Shown one piece after another: positions 48,298-59,505 of a stretch of 64,000 nt of DNA. A program made the translations under genes and the position numbers. Within the stretch, counting starts at the first letter, position 1. Each line of letters starts with the position of its first letter. The notes under the pieces were generated by a model, which saw nothing but the letters and a program-made list of their open reading frames with translations, was not told the DNA's origin and did not search any database. This DNA is from Microvelia longipes (Eukaryota; Arthropoda; Insecta; Hemiptera; Veliidae): the NCBI GenBank assembly GCA_018340805.1, contig JACMZG010001908.1, forward strand, positions 17,542,595 to 17,606,594, read 5' to 3'.

Positions 48298-49787
48298 ATA
48301 ATAGAATAGAATCAACGAGTGACTTTACTTACGAGTGCCAATGTCAAAAGAAGACATTTTTGGCCACAAGGGCTGCATTAGTGCCCTGAGATCGTCAAGG
48401 ATCTTGAATAAAGGGGATGAGGCTCTAAGTCAATTTTACATATTACAAAGAAATATGGCAAGAACAAAAAAATAAAGAATCTATCACAAAACACATGTAA
48501 AAATCAAACTGCACACGCTTACAAGTATTGTATTAACTACGCAGGTCCTTGTCCTGGTTTTCTTTTGTATAGTGTAATATAATCAACAAGTGACTTTGCT
48601 CTTTTATTTTGAGCTGTCGATATACTGCAAATGTCAAAACAAGAAAATTTTGGCCCCTGGGCCAACTTTTAGCGACTATTGTAATGTAGAGGATGTTTAC
48701 GCCAGTATCATGTTGTCTTTTATTGATGAGGGTTACATTGTGTAAAAGAAAACAAAAACATAAAATGTTTATTTTTCAAGTGCAAATAGAACATGGTTTT
48801 TTTTATCAAAATATTATGACATTTGACAATCTTTTGTCAATAACAGAGTGTCAGCCATTGTTAAAATATCGACAAAACTCAATTCTTCTTGAAAATTGAG
48901 CTAGTTTTTTTTATGGGAGTTGGTTCACTTGTTACTTTATTCCACTATACCTATTGTTTTGATTATTTATAAGGTTATAAACAAATAGTAAAAAGTAATA
49001 TATTTAATTGATTTATATTGATTGACTCAACAAGCCCCAAAGGTAACTAAAATCATGACTAACACCGAACGAAGAGCACAGAAGAAAGTTGTGGAGCAAA
49101 CTCGACTTATCCTTGTTTCATAACATCCCTTTTGCATCTTTTTAGATATAATCATGGGAAATTAAGTTCTTAAATTTGTCATCCCCTTTTATTCAAGATC
49201 CTTGGTTATTGTATATTGGATGTTTTTGCAAATGTCATATTGCCTGTCATTGATGAAGGTTTTTTGTGACAGAAACAATAACATAAATGTTTTTTTCTTT
49301 TTTGGGGATTACACAAAAAAGGGTTGGGCTCAGATAACATAACCCTATACAGCAAGATTGCTATCTTTCCTCTTCTTCTACCTTTGACACTTTATTAGCG
49401 CTTGTCCCCCAAAATAGTGGTGACAAATTAAAATACAATTGACTCCTTCCCCCTTTTTACACATCATTACTTGATCTTTTGGAAACTAGCACATAGTAGC
49501 ATCCCAAAACGGCATAGAGTACCATACTTTCTGTTTAATATTCCTTTAATAAAAAATGTGCCAAAAGAAAAATGGCACTTTGTGGACCGGTGCTGCTACA
49601 GAACAAATCGTTTAAAAGGGACCCCCTAGGGTTGGGTTTATTTACACAATATTTTGACAGTTGACTCATCTTTCGTTCTTATATGTAGTTGTCTTAACGA
49701 ACTAGCAGCTACTATGATAAATTGAGTTTTCTAAACCTGCACAATTTTTCGAAGAGAGTTGGTTTATTGTTACTTTATTCCACTATA
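48298..49787. mobile_element. Outer MITE in the LZTR1 5' intron, with a relative nested inside
   Basis: Ends are inverted (left AATAGAATCAACGAGTGAC..., right ...GTTACTTTATTCCACTATA). Subterminal arms also pair: CAAGGATCTTGAATAAAGGG (48396) with CCCTTTTATTCAAGATCCTTG (49184). A 382 bp relative sits within it at 48568-48949. Confidence 0.65.
48568..48949. mobile_element. Inner MITE, same family
   Basis: The left end TATAGTGTAATATAATCAAC / AAGTGAC mirrors the right end GTTCACTTGTTACTTTATTC / CACTATA. Non-coding. Confidence 0.75.
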
Positions 49788-50090
49788 TTCAGTAGACATT
49801 ACTTAAATATCATTGCATGATTTTGCAGCCTCTCTGTTGTGCTGGGAGAAAGGTAGTATTAATATTAGCCTGCATCTAGGTAAACTCAAACCCTTATATC
49901 TGTAAAATATCTTGCCACATATATTTTAGCAAATTTGATAGGTAAAATGAGCTTATCATCCATTATCAATTGTAGTTGAATACAATTCACTTAATATTAT
50001 GTATATTTAAGACCCCCACATTACATTTAAATTCTAATTTATTTGTTTCTAACCTGTAGTTGTTTATTAAAGTAACTAGTGGCTATTTGT

Positions 50091-50097
50091 TCTCCAG
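50091..50097 (+). promoter_or_regulatory. LZTR1: 3' splice acceptor before the LZTR1 start codon
   Basis: CTATTTGTTCTCCAG ends at 50097, 11 bases before the ATG at 50109. It shows that the frame upstream of 50109 (which begins with GTG at 50079) is intronic, so the protein starts [10 protein letters not shown]. Confidence 0.7.
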
Positions 50098-50108
50098 GAA
50101 GGACAACC

Positions 50109-52439
50109 ATGTCAGCTAGCACCAGCAGAGACAGCTACTGTTGGCCAGATGGAGTGGACGTTATTACCTTGGATTTTGGACCTTATGAAAATGTACACAA
50201 GTGGAAGAAAATGCCTGAGTGTGACGAGTTTGTGGGAGCCAGGAGAAGTAAACACACAGTAGTTCCTTTCAAAGAAGGTATATATGTGTTTGGAGGAGAT
50301 AATGGAAAGATGATGTTGAATGATTTGATTAGGTTTGATGTCAAAGAGCAATCTTGGGGCCGAGCCTTTTCACTGGGTACCGCACCTGCACCTCGATACC
50401 ATCACTCAGCTGTTGTTCATGATTACTCCATGTTTGTATTTGGAGGATACACAGGAGACATCCATTCTAATTCAAATTTGACTAATAAGAATGATTTGTT
50501 TGAGTATAAATTTCAGACGGGTCAGTGGGTAGAGTGGAAATTTTTAGGCAAAACTCCTGTGGCTAGATCTGCACATGGAGCTGCTGTTTATAACAACAAA
50601 TTGTGGATATTTGCTGGGTACGATGGCAATGCCAGGCTCAATGATATGTGGACTATATCATTAGTTCCTGGTGATGATAGAGTTTGGGAACATGTTGAAC
50701 AATCTGGTGATTGTCCACCGACTTGCTGTAACTTTCCTGTGGCTGTTGCGAGGGATTCCATGTTTGTTTTCAGTGGACAGAGTGGTGCTAAAATAACTAA
50801 TAGTCTTTTCCAGTTTCATTTTAAAGAAAGGAGATGGACGAGAATTTCAACAGAACATATTTTGAGAGGAGCTCCACCTCCACCTGCTAGACGATATGGT
50901 CACACTATGGTTGCATATGACAGACACCTCTATGTTTTTGGAGGTGCTGCTGATAATACTTTACCCAATGATTTACATTGTTATGATTTAGATACTCAGA
51001 CATGGTCTGTTGTTCATGTGGCTCCAGATTCCAAAGTTCCTTCTGGTAGACTATTCCATGCTGCAGCTGTTGTCTGTGATGCCATGTATATATTTGGGGG
51101 AACTATAGATACTCGTCAGTTTGGAGGAACCATAGACAATGTGAGGAGTGGAGAAATGTACCGGTTCCAGTTTTCTAACTATCCCAAGTGTACTTTACAT
51201 GATGACTTTGGTAGATTGCTTGATACCAGACAGTTCTGTGATATTGTGTTTGTGGTGGGGCTGGAAGAGGTTTGTATGCCTGCTCACATGGCCATGGTGG
51301 CTGCTCGTTCACTGTGGCTTAGAGCCAAAATAATAAGAGCTAGAGATAATCACGACTCTGCTATTAAAGTCTCAACTCACGATCCTTACCTTGATAAGTT
51401 ACCACAAGTTCGTCTTAGAGACGCTGTTCCTCAAGCATTTGAAATGGTTCTAAACTACATATACACTGACTGTATAGATCCTCGTAAGAAGATTGAAGAT
51501 CCAGTTTGCAACACTATAGTTCTTCTGATGATGGATGTTTATCGCTTGGCTGTCCAGTTTCACATGACTAAACTTGAGCAGCTGTGTGTTCAGTATTTGG
51601 AAGCTACTATTAACAATCGGAATGTACTTCAGTCCCTTCAGAATGCTTCTCATCTTAACTTATACTTTATTAAAGAATTCTGCCTTAAATTCATTGTGAA
51701 AGAAAGTAATTACAACGATATAATTATGAGTAGAGAGTTTGAAGAGGTAGATAGACCTTTGATGGTTGAAATTATTAGAAGGCAGAGAATGCCTCAAGTA
51801 AAATCAATAGAACCAGCGTTTGATAGTTCCGGTGCAACTTTAGAACAAGACATGGAAATGTTCCTTTTGACAATGGGAAAAGATTTTTATGATATTACTC
51901 TCATGTTGGAAGGGATAGCCATTCCTTGCCATAAAGCCATCCTGGCTGCTAGAAGTAGTTATTTCGAAGGATTGTTCAGATCCTTCATGCCTGCTAATAA
52001 CACTGTAACTATTCAAATAGGTGAAATAGTGCCATCTAGACAAAGTTTTGACTCTTTGTTAAGGTATATTTATTTTGCCGATGTTAACATGCCTCCTGAG
52101 GATTCTCTATATCTATTTAGTGCTCCTCAGTTCTACGGCTTTACAAATTATCGACTTCAAGCTTTCTGCAAACAGAATCTAGAGGTCAACGTCACGGTAG
52201 AAAATGTTCTTCAGATATTAGTGGCAGCTGATCATATGCAGGCACAAGACATGAAGAGATTTGCTCTTGCCTTGATCGTACATAATTTCAGTAAAGTTTC
52301 ACGTCTTCCTCGACTAAGATCACTGGATCGTGCTCTTCTTCTAGATATTATTGAAGCTTTGGGAGAAGACAGAGTTGATATGAAAATGCCTCATGATCAG
52401 AGTAACCACTCTAATCTATCATATGATTCAAGTAACTAG
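50109..52439 (+). CDS. LZTR1: LZTR1, kelch-BTB-BACK adaptor of CUL3 ubiquitin ligase
   Basis: A 776-residue protein in one uninterrupted exon. Residues about 45-355 are a six-bladed kelch propeller ([94 protein letters not shown]). About 375-500 is the first BTB domain followed by BACK, and about 593-690 the second BTB ([39 protein letters not shown]) followed by BACK to about 755. This is the LZTR1 architecture, and the identity with the vertebrate protein is evident throughout. In animals LZTR1 recruits RIT1, MRAS and RAS to CUL3 for ubiquitination and so damps MAPK signalling, on endomembranes. The long linker found before the last kelch blade of the human protein is missing; a 9-residue insertion (TIDTRQFGG) follows FGG at 329-331. 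The start is ATG 50109, just after a splice acceptor, not the GTG at 50079. The vertebrate gene has many introns, so the intronless frame is notable. Confidence 0.97.
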   Translation: MSASTSRDSYCWPDGVDVITLDFGPYENVHKWKKMPECDEFVGARRSKHTVVPFKEGIYVFGGDNGKMMLNDLIRFDVKEQSWGRAFSLGTAPAPRYHHSAVVHDYSMFVFGGYTGDIHSNSNLTNKNDLFEYKFQTGQWVEWKFLGKTPVARSAHGAAVYNNKLWIFAGYDGNARLNDMWTISLVPGDDRVWEHVEQSGDCPPTCCNFPVAVARDSMFVFSGQSGAKITNSLFQFHFKERRWTRISTEHILRGAPPPPARRYGHTMVAYDRHLYVFGGAADNTLPNDLHCYDLDTQTWSVVHVAPDSKVPSGRLFHAAAVVCDAMYIFGGTIDTRQFGGTIDNVRSGEMYRFQFSNYPKCTLHDDFGRLLDTRQFCDIVFVVGLEEVCMPAHMAMVAARSLWLRAKIIRARDNHDSAIKVSTHDPYLDKLPQVRLRDAVPQAFEMVLNYIYTDCIDPRKKIEDPVCNTIVLLMMDVYRLAVQFHMTKLEQLCVQYLEATINNRNVLQSLQNASHLNLYFIKEFCLKFIVKESNYNDIIMSREFEEVDRPLMVEIIRRQRMPQVKSIEPAFDSSGATLEQDMEMFLLTMGKDFYDITLMLEGIAIPCHKAILAARSSYFEGLFRSFMPANNTVTIQIGEIVPSRQSFDSLLRYIYFADVNMPPEDSLYLFSAPQFYGFTNYRLQAFCKQNLEVNVTVENVLQILVAADHMQAQDMKRFALALIVHNFSKVSRLPRLRSLDRALLLDIIEALGEDRVDMKMPHDQSNHSNLSYDSSN

Positions 52440-53554
52440 GAGAGGATGAATCCTTGTAAGGTGTTAGTTAATCAAACTGTTAAGAAAGGCCTCTTTACAG
52501 TTATGATACATTTTCTTAGTAGCCTTTACACTCGGGAAGTCTTAAATTCATTCATTTTATAAGGATTCAAAAACATATGTGACAAAATATTGATTGAGAC
52601 TCATTTAATGATGATTTAAATAATGATTGATTGACATTTTGTTTTGTGATGAGAATTTTTTAAAAGAATTTACCTAAAAAATTAATTTGGATTTAAAAAA
52701 ACATCCAATGTAGGTTATCTTAGTTAATTTTATTAGTTAATTAAAACTGTATAATAGTTAGTTGTGTCATTAGTTAATTGGGGGGATGGGTTTAATCATT
52801 ATGGAAGTCCCTTGCAAAAAAATTGGTGCTGAATAATAATTTTGAACCTAACAATATAAAGCTTATTTAGTCCAAAATAATTTTTTGTTCTCTTATAGTT
52901 ATTTGTCCATAAGTTTTTGGTACCAAGTATGGATGTATAAATCAATAAGATAGAAGCTGTACCAAAACAATATGTGACTTCATTTTCAAACCAAATTTTA
53001 ACATTATCATTCTAATCGTATTAACAATGAAATAGCTTTAAAGAAGTTGTAGAAAATTGTAATCAATTATCTTTTTTTTATCAAAACAATCCTATAAAAG
53101 TGATCTTGCCATGTCTAGCTTGATACACGTGCCCACATCGACATCCTCCTGTACTTATTTTAATTTTTATTATTTTGTGACTAATGTATTAACTTAGTAA
53201 GTTATCTTTTTTATCTTACTTCTTAGATAATTTTATTAACTAATTTAGTAAATAATCACATGACTTAAAACTATTTTCCTTCCCTCATTCAGAAGAAAAG
53301 GATATAATTGTAAAAGAAAAAATAAATCCATTTTTTTATTTAACATCAATTAAGACCTATTGAAGTAAACATTTTAGTATGTCAATTTAAGGGGAGAGCT
53401 CAAGTTTAAAAAAAACTGCCAGGCATCTACTAACAAATTGTAAGTAGTATTACACCTTTGTGTGCACAGGCACATTGTCGGCTAAATTTTAAATTACTGA
53501 CCAGTATAGGGGTGGCTTCTTTTACTTACCCTTTTCTTCAGCTTTCTGTTCCAG
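52440..53554 (+). other. LZTR1 3' UTR and downstream sequence
   Basis: AT-rich. The first AATAAA after the stop that sits in a plausible context is at 53321-53326, giving a 3' UTR of about 0.9 kb. Confidence 0.45.
53321..53326 (+). terminator. LZTR1: Likely LZTR1 poly(A) signal
   Basis: AATAAA after an A-rich stretch. A later AATAAA at 54027-54032 is an alternative. Confidence 0.4.
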
Positions 53555-54032
53555 ACAGAAATAGGAGACTGATGAAGTCAAAGTTCGATGAAGTGCTTCA
53601 AAGACCAAAAGCACATAAAGAGAAGAGATGCCCTGAGGGAACTCCCTCATGTGGTGAACCCACCAATCTTACTGCTTTTAACTCAAAAGCAGGAGAGCTT
53701 TCAGGCGAGACTTTCCGACAAAACTCCGGATACAGCCAGGCTGTTATACCCTCTGCTTGTAGCACATGCTAGCCCTCTCACACCCAGAGACACCTATGGT
53801 GCTGGGTGATCTTGCTGAAGAAGCAGATTATAGGGTAGTTAGGTCCAACATAGTTTTCAACTGTGCCTTCTGTAGGAGCCGCCTCACCTCCAGGTTTAAC
53901 GAATGACCAGGAGAACCTTGGCTCCGTTGGCTTGCCTGTGCAGCCTACTGAGTTCAGCCTCTGCCTCTTGCAGTTCGAACATATTGCCGACTTTGTTTAT
54001 TTTTTGTAGGGAGTTTTTAAATTCTAAATAAA
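53555..54032 (+). other. GC-richer segment, possible terminal exon or mobile-element remnant
   Basis: Unlike its surroundings this stretch is GC-richer and starts after two consecutive good acceptors (CTTACCCTTTTCTTCAG at 53541; CTTTCTGTTCCAG at 53554). A frame from there stays open for about 72 codons (RNRRLMKSKFDEVLQRPKAH...) to TAG at 53769-53771, and AATAAA occurs at 54027. A second frame (53588-53809) and a minus-strand frame ending at a GTAAGT are also open, so coding direction is undecided. It could be an alternative 3' end of LZTR1, a separate non-coding transcript, or the 3' end of a retroelement. No family recognised. Confidence 0.3.
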
Positions 54033-57000
54033 ATTATTGTAATAAGATTCTCCTTACCTCCTCTCCACTCCATTTTAGTCAATTTTCCCAAATTCTTACA
54101 TCGTAAAAAGAACATAAAATATATAATAATGCATAAAAATAATTATTCCAAACTTGACATAAGATTCTAGAAAAATATTTTTTTTTTTTAGTTTTTCATA
54201 ATACAATTTTGATGATACATCTACAGGCCCCTGGCAGCCTGTGCTTTCACTTTTTTATTATTAGAAATAGGGAAGCATTGTTTTAATTATGGTAGCTTTT
54301 GTATTGTTAATTTATGGCTGTGAATATTTTTTTTTTAACTTTCTTAAATTTATTTTATGTTGAAAATAATGTTAGATAGTAAATAAAAAATTGTTGTTTT
54401 ATTACTTCACTTGCTTTATTTGCAGGTGTAGTTAGATAGTACTTATGTATTTCCCGGCTTTTAATAAATAAATTAGTAATTTCAAAATTAACAATTGGCC
54501 AGCCAGTGGCATTTGCCACAAGAGCTTGTCTATTGAACTTACCCTTTTAGGCAAGTAGAAACTTAAATAATTAAGCTAATGGAAAATATGCCAACTTATT
54601 CCTCAACAGCATAGGATTATAATCATAGATTGGTTAGATCTAGCACTGATTCAGTATCATATAATCACTGACATCTCTATGCTGAACAGTATTTTACAAA
54701 TGGTCTAAAATTGATTAATCTTGAAATTGCATATTTTTAATTCTTTCAAAATTTGTCTACCTACGTAGACTTATTGTTATAAAGAGAGAGTGAAAAGTTA
54801 GGATTTGACTTGAACCCCATATTCTTTCAGTTGCATTTGTTATAAGAGTTTTGTTTTCTACTAAACAATTTATTATGTAATCTGTTCTAAAGTATTTATT
54901 AGTCTTGTTATGAAATTCAATTTTAACAAATAAAATTTACTTTATTTTGTATTCAACTTTATTTATTGGACCCTTATTGAAACCAAATTTAAAAAAATGG
55001 ACCAAACAAGCTGGATTAAGAAAATAAATAACGGCAATAAGGGACTGGTTTCTTCAAGTCTTTCACAACAACAAAAACTGCATACTAAGGACCAATAGAG
55101 CAATCAATTTAATAAATTATGGTAGCAAGGAAAACTACCTGTTTCACTTCTAATACTTACCCATAAGAGCTATTTTTACAAAACTTTCCTATACAATGCA
55201 TAAGGAAATTACATTCAAGGGAACTCATTGATTTTTAACTTGTTGCATAGATTTACTAAACAGGTTGTTTGTACCTATATAAATAACTTTAGTTAGCTTA
55301 TGTTCATTTAACTTTTTAAATCACTCTGTACATATATTTGTCAAAGGTATACGTGGAGATACGATGTTGCCAATTTTCTTCGTCACATATGGTTATTGGA
55401 GTCAAAATGTATTGCAAGGCCATAAAATTGATCGATGATGCTAAAAGGCAATGTCACAAACTTTTGTTTGTGACATTCACCTAATTTTTGCTATAGTTTT
55501 TACCAAATTAGCGACAAACTTGGTAAAAATAAGATTTTTCCAGTAGCATTCTTATTTAAAGATAATGAAATATCAAGTATATCAAAAATGTTCGCATGAG
55601 TAAATATGTTATAGTAAGATTTATTAATCTTCACTCTCGACACCTTTTTTGGTTTCTTAGTTTCCACTGCCTTATTAATAAATTATAATTATTATGGCAG
55701 TATGGCATAATAATTAAATAAAATTAATAAAAAGCTTAAATAGTAAATATAAAATAACTAGGAATAATTTAAACAACCAATTACTTTAATAAAATTTATC
55801 TTATCGATAAAATAAATTTTATGTAATTTACAAGTTTTTATGTGCTTAACTATATAAACACTGTCAAATAACGTGTTTTAAAAATCTAACTTTGGCTTGT
55901 TAACAATTTTTAGAAGAAAGAGGAGTGTTCGTCAAAAAAATCCGTGTAAGCAAAATAAAATTCAATATGATACTTTTTTTTGCAAAATCTTAAATTCATG
56001 GTCCTTTTCATGGAACAATTGTCTTTTTTAACAAATTGCAGTAGGAATACACTTTAAATTGATGTCAAGAATGTTCTTTTCAGCTAATTAACCCATCCAG
56101 AGAGGAATGGGAGATTAGCTCATATGACTTTTTGTGACATCAATCATTTGGTTTAACAGAGGCGACTCAAAGGTATAAATCATAAAAACAAACATGATAT
56201 ATCAACAATCAGATAATTATATATTTTTTTCTTTTAAAAAATATGCAATACAATCACATATTAAATCAATAATATAAAAAAATAAATATTACAATTAAAA
56301 AAACCTACAAATTCTTTTTAAAACATAATCAATACAAAAAAAATGCAAATAGTTTGTATTAATAAAAATGTGATTACCGAAAATAAATACTTTTTAAAAA
56401 GAAAATTTCAGAAAAATTAAAAAATAACTGGGCATTTAAATAATTAAAAGTTCATACAAATTATGAATTATATGACAATAAGAGCTCTCAATACCTTCTT
56501 ATAGGAAGCCAAGTAAAGAATATAATTTACAGTGTCAAGTAAATGGACCAGGGATAATTGTTAAACCCATTCCATTGAATTATTTTTTACTCTCATACTA
56601 TTTAATCTTATAAATAAAATAGATAGAACCAGTGATAATTTATCAGATAAGTTGTATAATGCAAGTAAATATCATTAAAACAAATATTTAAGAGCTTGAA
56701 TCAATAAAATCAATTAAGCATTGTATATATGACTAAATTAATAAATGCTAAAAATAATCTATTTCCAAATATGTGTAAGATGACTTAAAATCAAAAAAAT
56801 ATAAGTATACAAATAAAAGATGAAACGGGATAAACTTAATGAATTCTTAACAAAACTAGCAGATAAGCTTAGTTAAGACCTACCAGGTACCAAAAGCCAG
56901 CTTTGAAAAAGCCTAAGCTAAACTTTCGAACAATGATAACTTTAATAGTAAATGTATATTTCTAGAAGTGTGCCAGAGGAAGTTTTGAAAGTAGTACTTA

Positions 57001-58623
57001 ACCAGGCAGCTTGAATGGTAGCTAAAACTAATAGCCGAGAGCACTGTATGTCTTGGAATTCTCAATCTCTCATTACTTTTTATCTACCTCATGTGATACA
57101 CTCTGTAATTCACAATCAAGCAACATTATCATTGGTAATCCACTAGACAACAAAAGACTCATTCTACTATCGAAATTAATAAACTCACTTAATGTTCTTG
57201 CTGTGAAATATTACTATCTACTCTTGAAAGAAGTTAAAAAACTCTAACATGAGTAATTTGAACTTGACTCAGACCTATAAAATCTTTCAAACATACTATT
57301 CCTGTAAATGATGTTTTCCTGAACACATCTAATTCTTAAATTTCTCTTGACTTTTACCAAAAGTTATCACTATATTTAAGTTACAAATTTATTGGCAATG
57401 AATTTATTATTATTATAAAATGTTCAACTTTACAATCGACTTGTCAAGTAAAGGGCTTGAGTTTACTTAGAAATAAAAGAAAACCAACCAAATAATAAGA
57501 GAACATTTGTAAACTTAACAAGTAAACAGTTACATAAAATATTGTTATTATATACTAACAGTTATAACTAACAATTTAAAACAATACTATCAGTATAACA
57601 GGATGGCGTTCCTTTATTATTGTGCACAATTTCACCCGACACACCAATTGGTAAACTTTTGCATTTTCACAACAATAAAATACATTAAAATGTTTAAGAT
57701 TTTCAGGCCCAGTTTTAATTTATAAAACATAGAACTAGAGTCTATCATTTAAATATAGCTACACTGCATATAATTAGTTATTGGTCATTCAATAAGACAG
57801 TTATACAGCATAGAATTAGTCATTGGTCATTCGATAAGACAGTTATACAGCATAGAATTAGTCATTCAAAATAGTAGTAAAACACGAACAGTAGTCCTGC
57901 TAAACTAAAGATATATTCTTAAATATTCACATTTCAATGCATTTAAAGTTTAGAAAACAGCTAGGGCAGAATAAAGTGCCTCAAAATAATTTAATATCAT
58001 TCTTAAAAATTCAAAAATTTCTTATAACTAATATGACTGGTTAAACATGCAAAATATTTTTTTTAATAATTTGTTAAATTTTTTACTTAAAAAATCTAAC
58101 GAATAAAACTTCCGTACACTTATACAAAAATATACAATGTTTTATAATGTCAACGGTTATATAATATATAAAAATGAAATATACAAATTATTATAACATT
58201 TAAAAAGATTTTCAGATCAATATGGCCTTCAGCATTAGTTTGCATGTGGATTTTATAGCACGGTAAAACAGTCAATCTATAGTTGGCAACTGAGTAAATT
58301 GTTTAACAAACAATATTGTCATAAGAAGTTCCATTTCTTTAACTAATTAAAACCCCAAAATTTGATAAATTAAGACTTATAGAAATAAGTCTAATGACTG
58401 TCGACTAAATAAAAGCATAGTCTATGATTGGTCAATATTTAATTTAAGCGGTATAAACTTCAAAATTGATCAATTACAGTGTTTATGCATTAGTTTACTA
58501 GCCAGTCAATATCATCATTTGCACAAAATGTTTAATTGATGAACAATCCCTCTGACGTTTTGGATGGTTTTTAACAGATATATTAATTATAGATAACTAA
58601 TAATATTTATAAGTATGCTAGAT
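54033..58623. other. AT-rich intergenic DNA between LZTR1 and importin-4
   Basis: No gene recognised. Holds a 12 bp hairpin at 55450-55477 (AATGTCACAAAC and its complement) and the 42 bp tandem repeat at 57775-57866. Confidence 0.6.
57775..57866. repeat. 42 bp tandem repeat, two units and a stub
   Basis: Unit TAGTCATTGGTCATTCGATA / AGACAGTTATACAGCATAGA starts at 57775, 57817 and 57859. Confidence 0.9.
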
Positions 58624-59093
58624 CACCGGTTCTCAACCCTTGGGTCGCAGACAATTATTTTTTGGTGTGATTTTAAAAATATGTAGGTATAATTTAATAA
58701 ATAAATAAAACAAAAATATTTTATTTCCTACTTTAATCATGTATAAATATTAATAAGAACTTAAGTTGGCTGTCCTTCTTAAATGTGACAGTTTCATTCC
58801 GATCTTCATTAAAAACTTCAAATATGTCGGACAATTTTTTTAATGTTTAATACTCCAAGAAAATAAGGAACAGTGGAATATTAATTGTTATAAAAGCAAA
58901 TAATAATTTACAAGTCTAGTAACACAGTACTCTGTAAGTACCTGTTTTGTTGATTAATTTGGCCATCATTTAAAATCTAACAAAATACTAAGCTCGCTAA
59001 AACTTGCTCAAATATAAAGAATAAGACTTGGGTAGCCGAGTAGTGCTCAGCAAATTTATTTGAGACATGGATCAAAAAGGCTGAGAAACACTG
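58624..59093. mobile_element. Non-autonomous hAT element (Charlie-like ends)
   Basis: Starts CACCGGTTCTCAACCC and ends GGCTGAGAAACACTG, the inverted-repeat pattern typical of hAT elements of the CAGTGGTTCTCAACC type. The 8 bp flanks TGCTAGAT (58616-58623) and TTCTAGAT (59094-59101) differ at one base, fitting an aged hAT target duplication. No transposase in the 470 bp. Confidence 0.75.
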
Positions 59094-59101
59094 TTCTAGA
59101 T

Positions 59102-59348
59102 TCTAGTTATCTCACAGAAGCATGAACTGCCAAGATAAAATCTCAAAAAGCAGCAAAAAATGGATCAAAATAATACAAGATTATTTTATGTAATATACAT
59201 TTATTCAATTATTAATTTAGTTTTCGTCTAAAAATAAACTTTTAAAAAGGTCAAATTTATTAGGTTTCTATTTATTTCAATTGACAGGGGATCTTAAATA
59301 GGCAACTGTGAATGTGTCACAAAGTATGAAAATAAAAAAAATCTATAG
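59102..59348. other. AT-rich intergenic DNA
   Basis: Nothing recognised; lies between the hAT element and the importin-4 poly(A) signals. Confidence 0.5.
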
Positions 59349-59367
59349 TTTATTTATTTAATTTATT
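59349..59367 (-). terminator. IPO4: Importin-4 poly(A) signals
   Basis: Three AATAAA hexamers on the - strand (59349-59354, 59353-59358, 59362-59367), starting only 11-29 bases after the stop codon, so the 3' UTR is very short. Confidence 0.6.
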
Positions 59368-59377
59368 TTTAGTTGGT

Positions 59378-59505
59378 TTAGGAGGCGCAAACTTGTTTCA
59401 AAAGATTGATGATGTCCTCGGGAAGCTCTGAAACGGCCTGGTTAAATTCGTTGGGAAAATCTCTACAGCACATTTTGATAAAACTTATTAAAACTTCTCT
59501 AGTTT
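59378..59505 (-). CDS. IPO4: Importin-4 exon F (terminal)
   Basis: Acceptor TTCTCTCTTTTTCAG. The split codon G+AA (Glu) starts ETREVLISFIKMCC, and the frame closes with ...LLKQVCAS and TAA at 59378-59380. Length after the LPLKED motif matches the family C terminus. The 2.2 kb intron before it holds a 5S element. Confidence 0.88.

Noticed and set aside
50079..50108. Extension of LZTR1 upstream by ten residues from position 50079
   Set aside because: It would start with GTG, and the stretch contains the splice acceptor at 50097; the ATG at 50109 is the first valid start.
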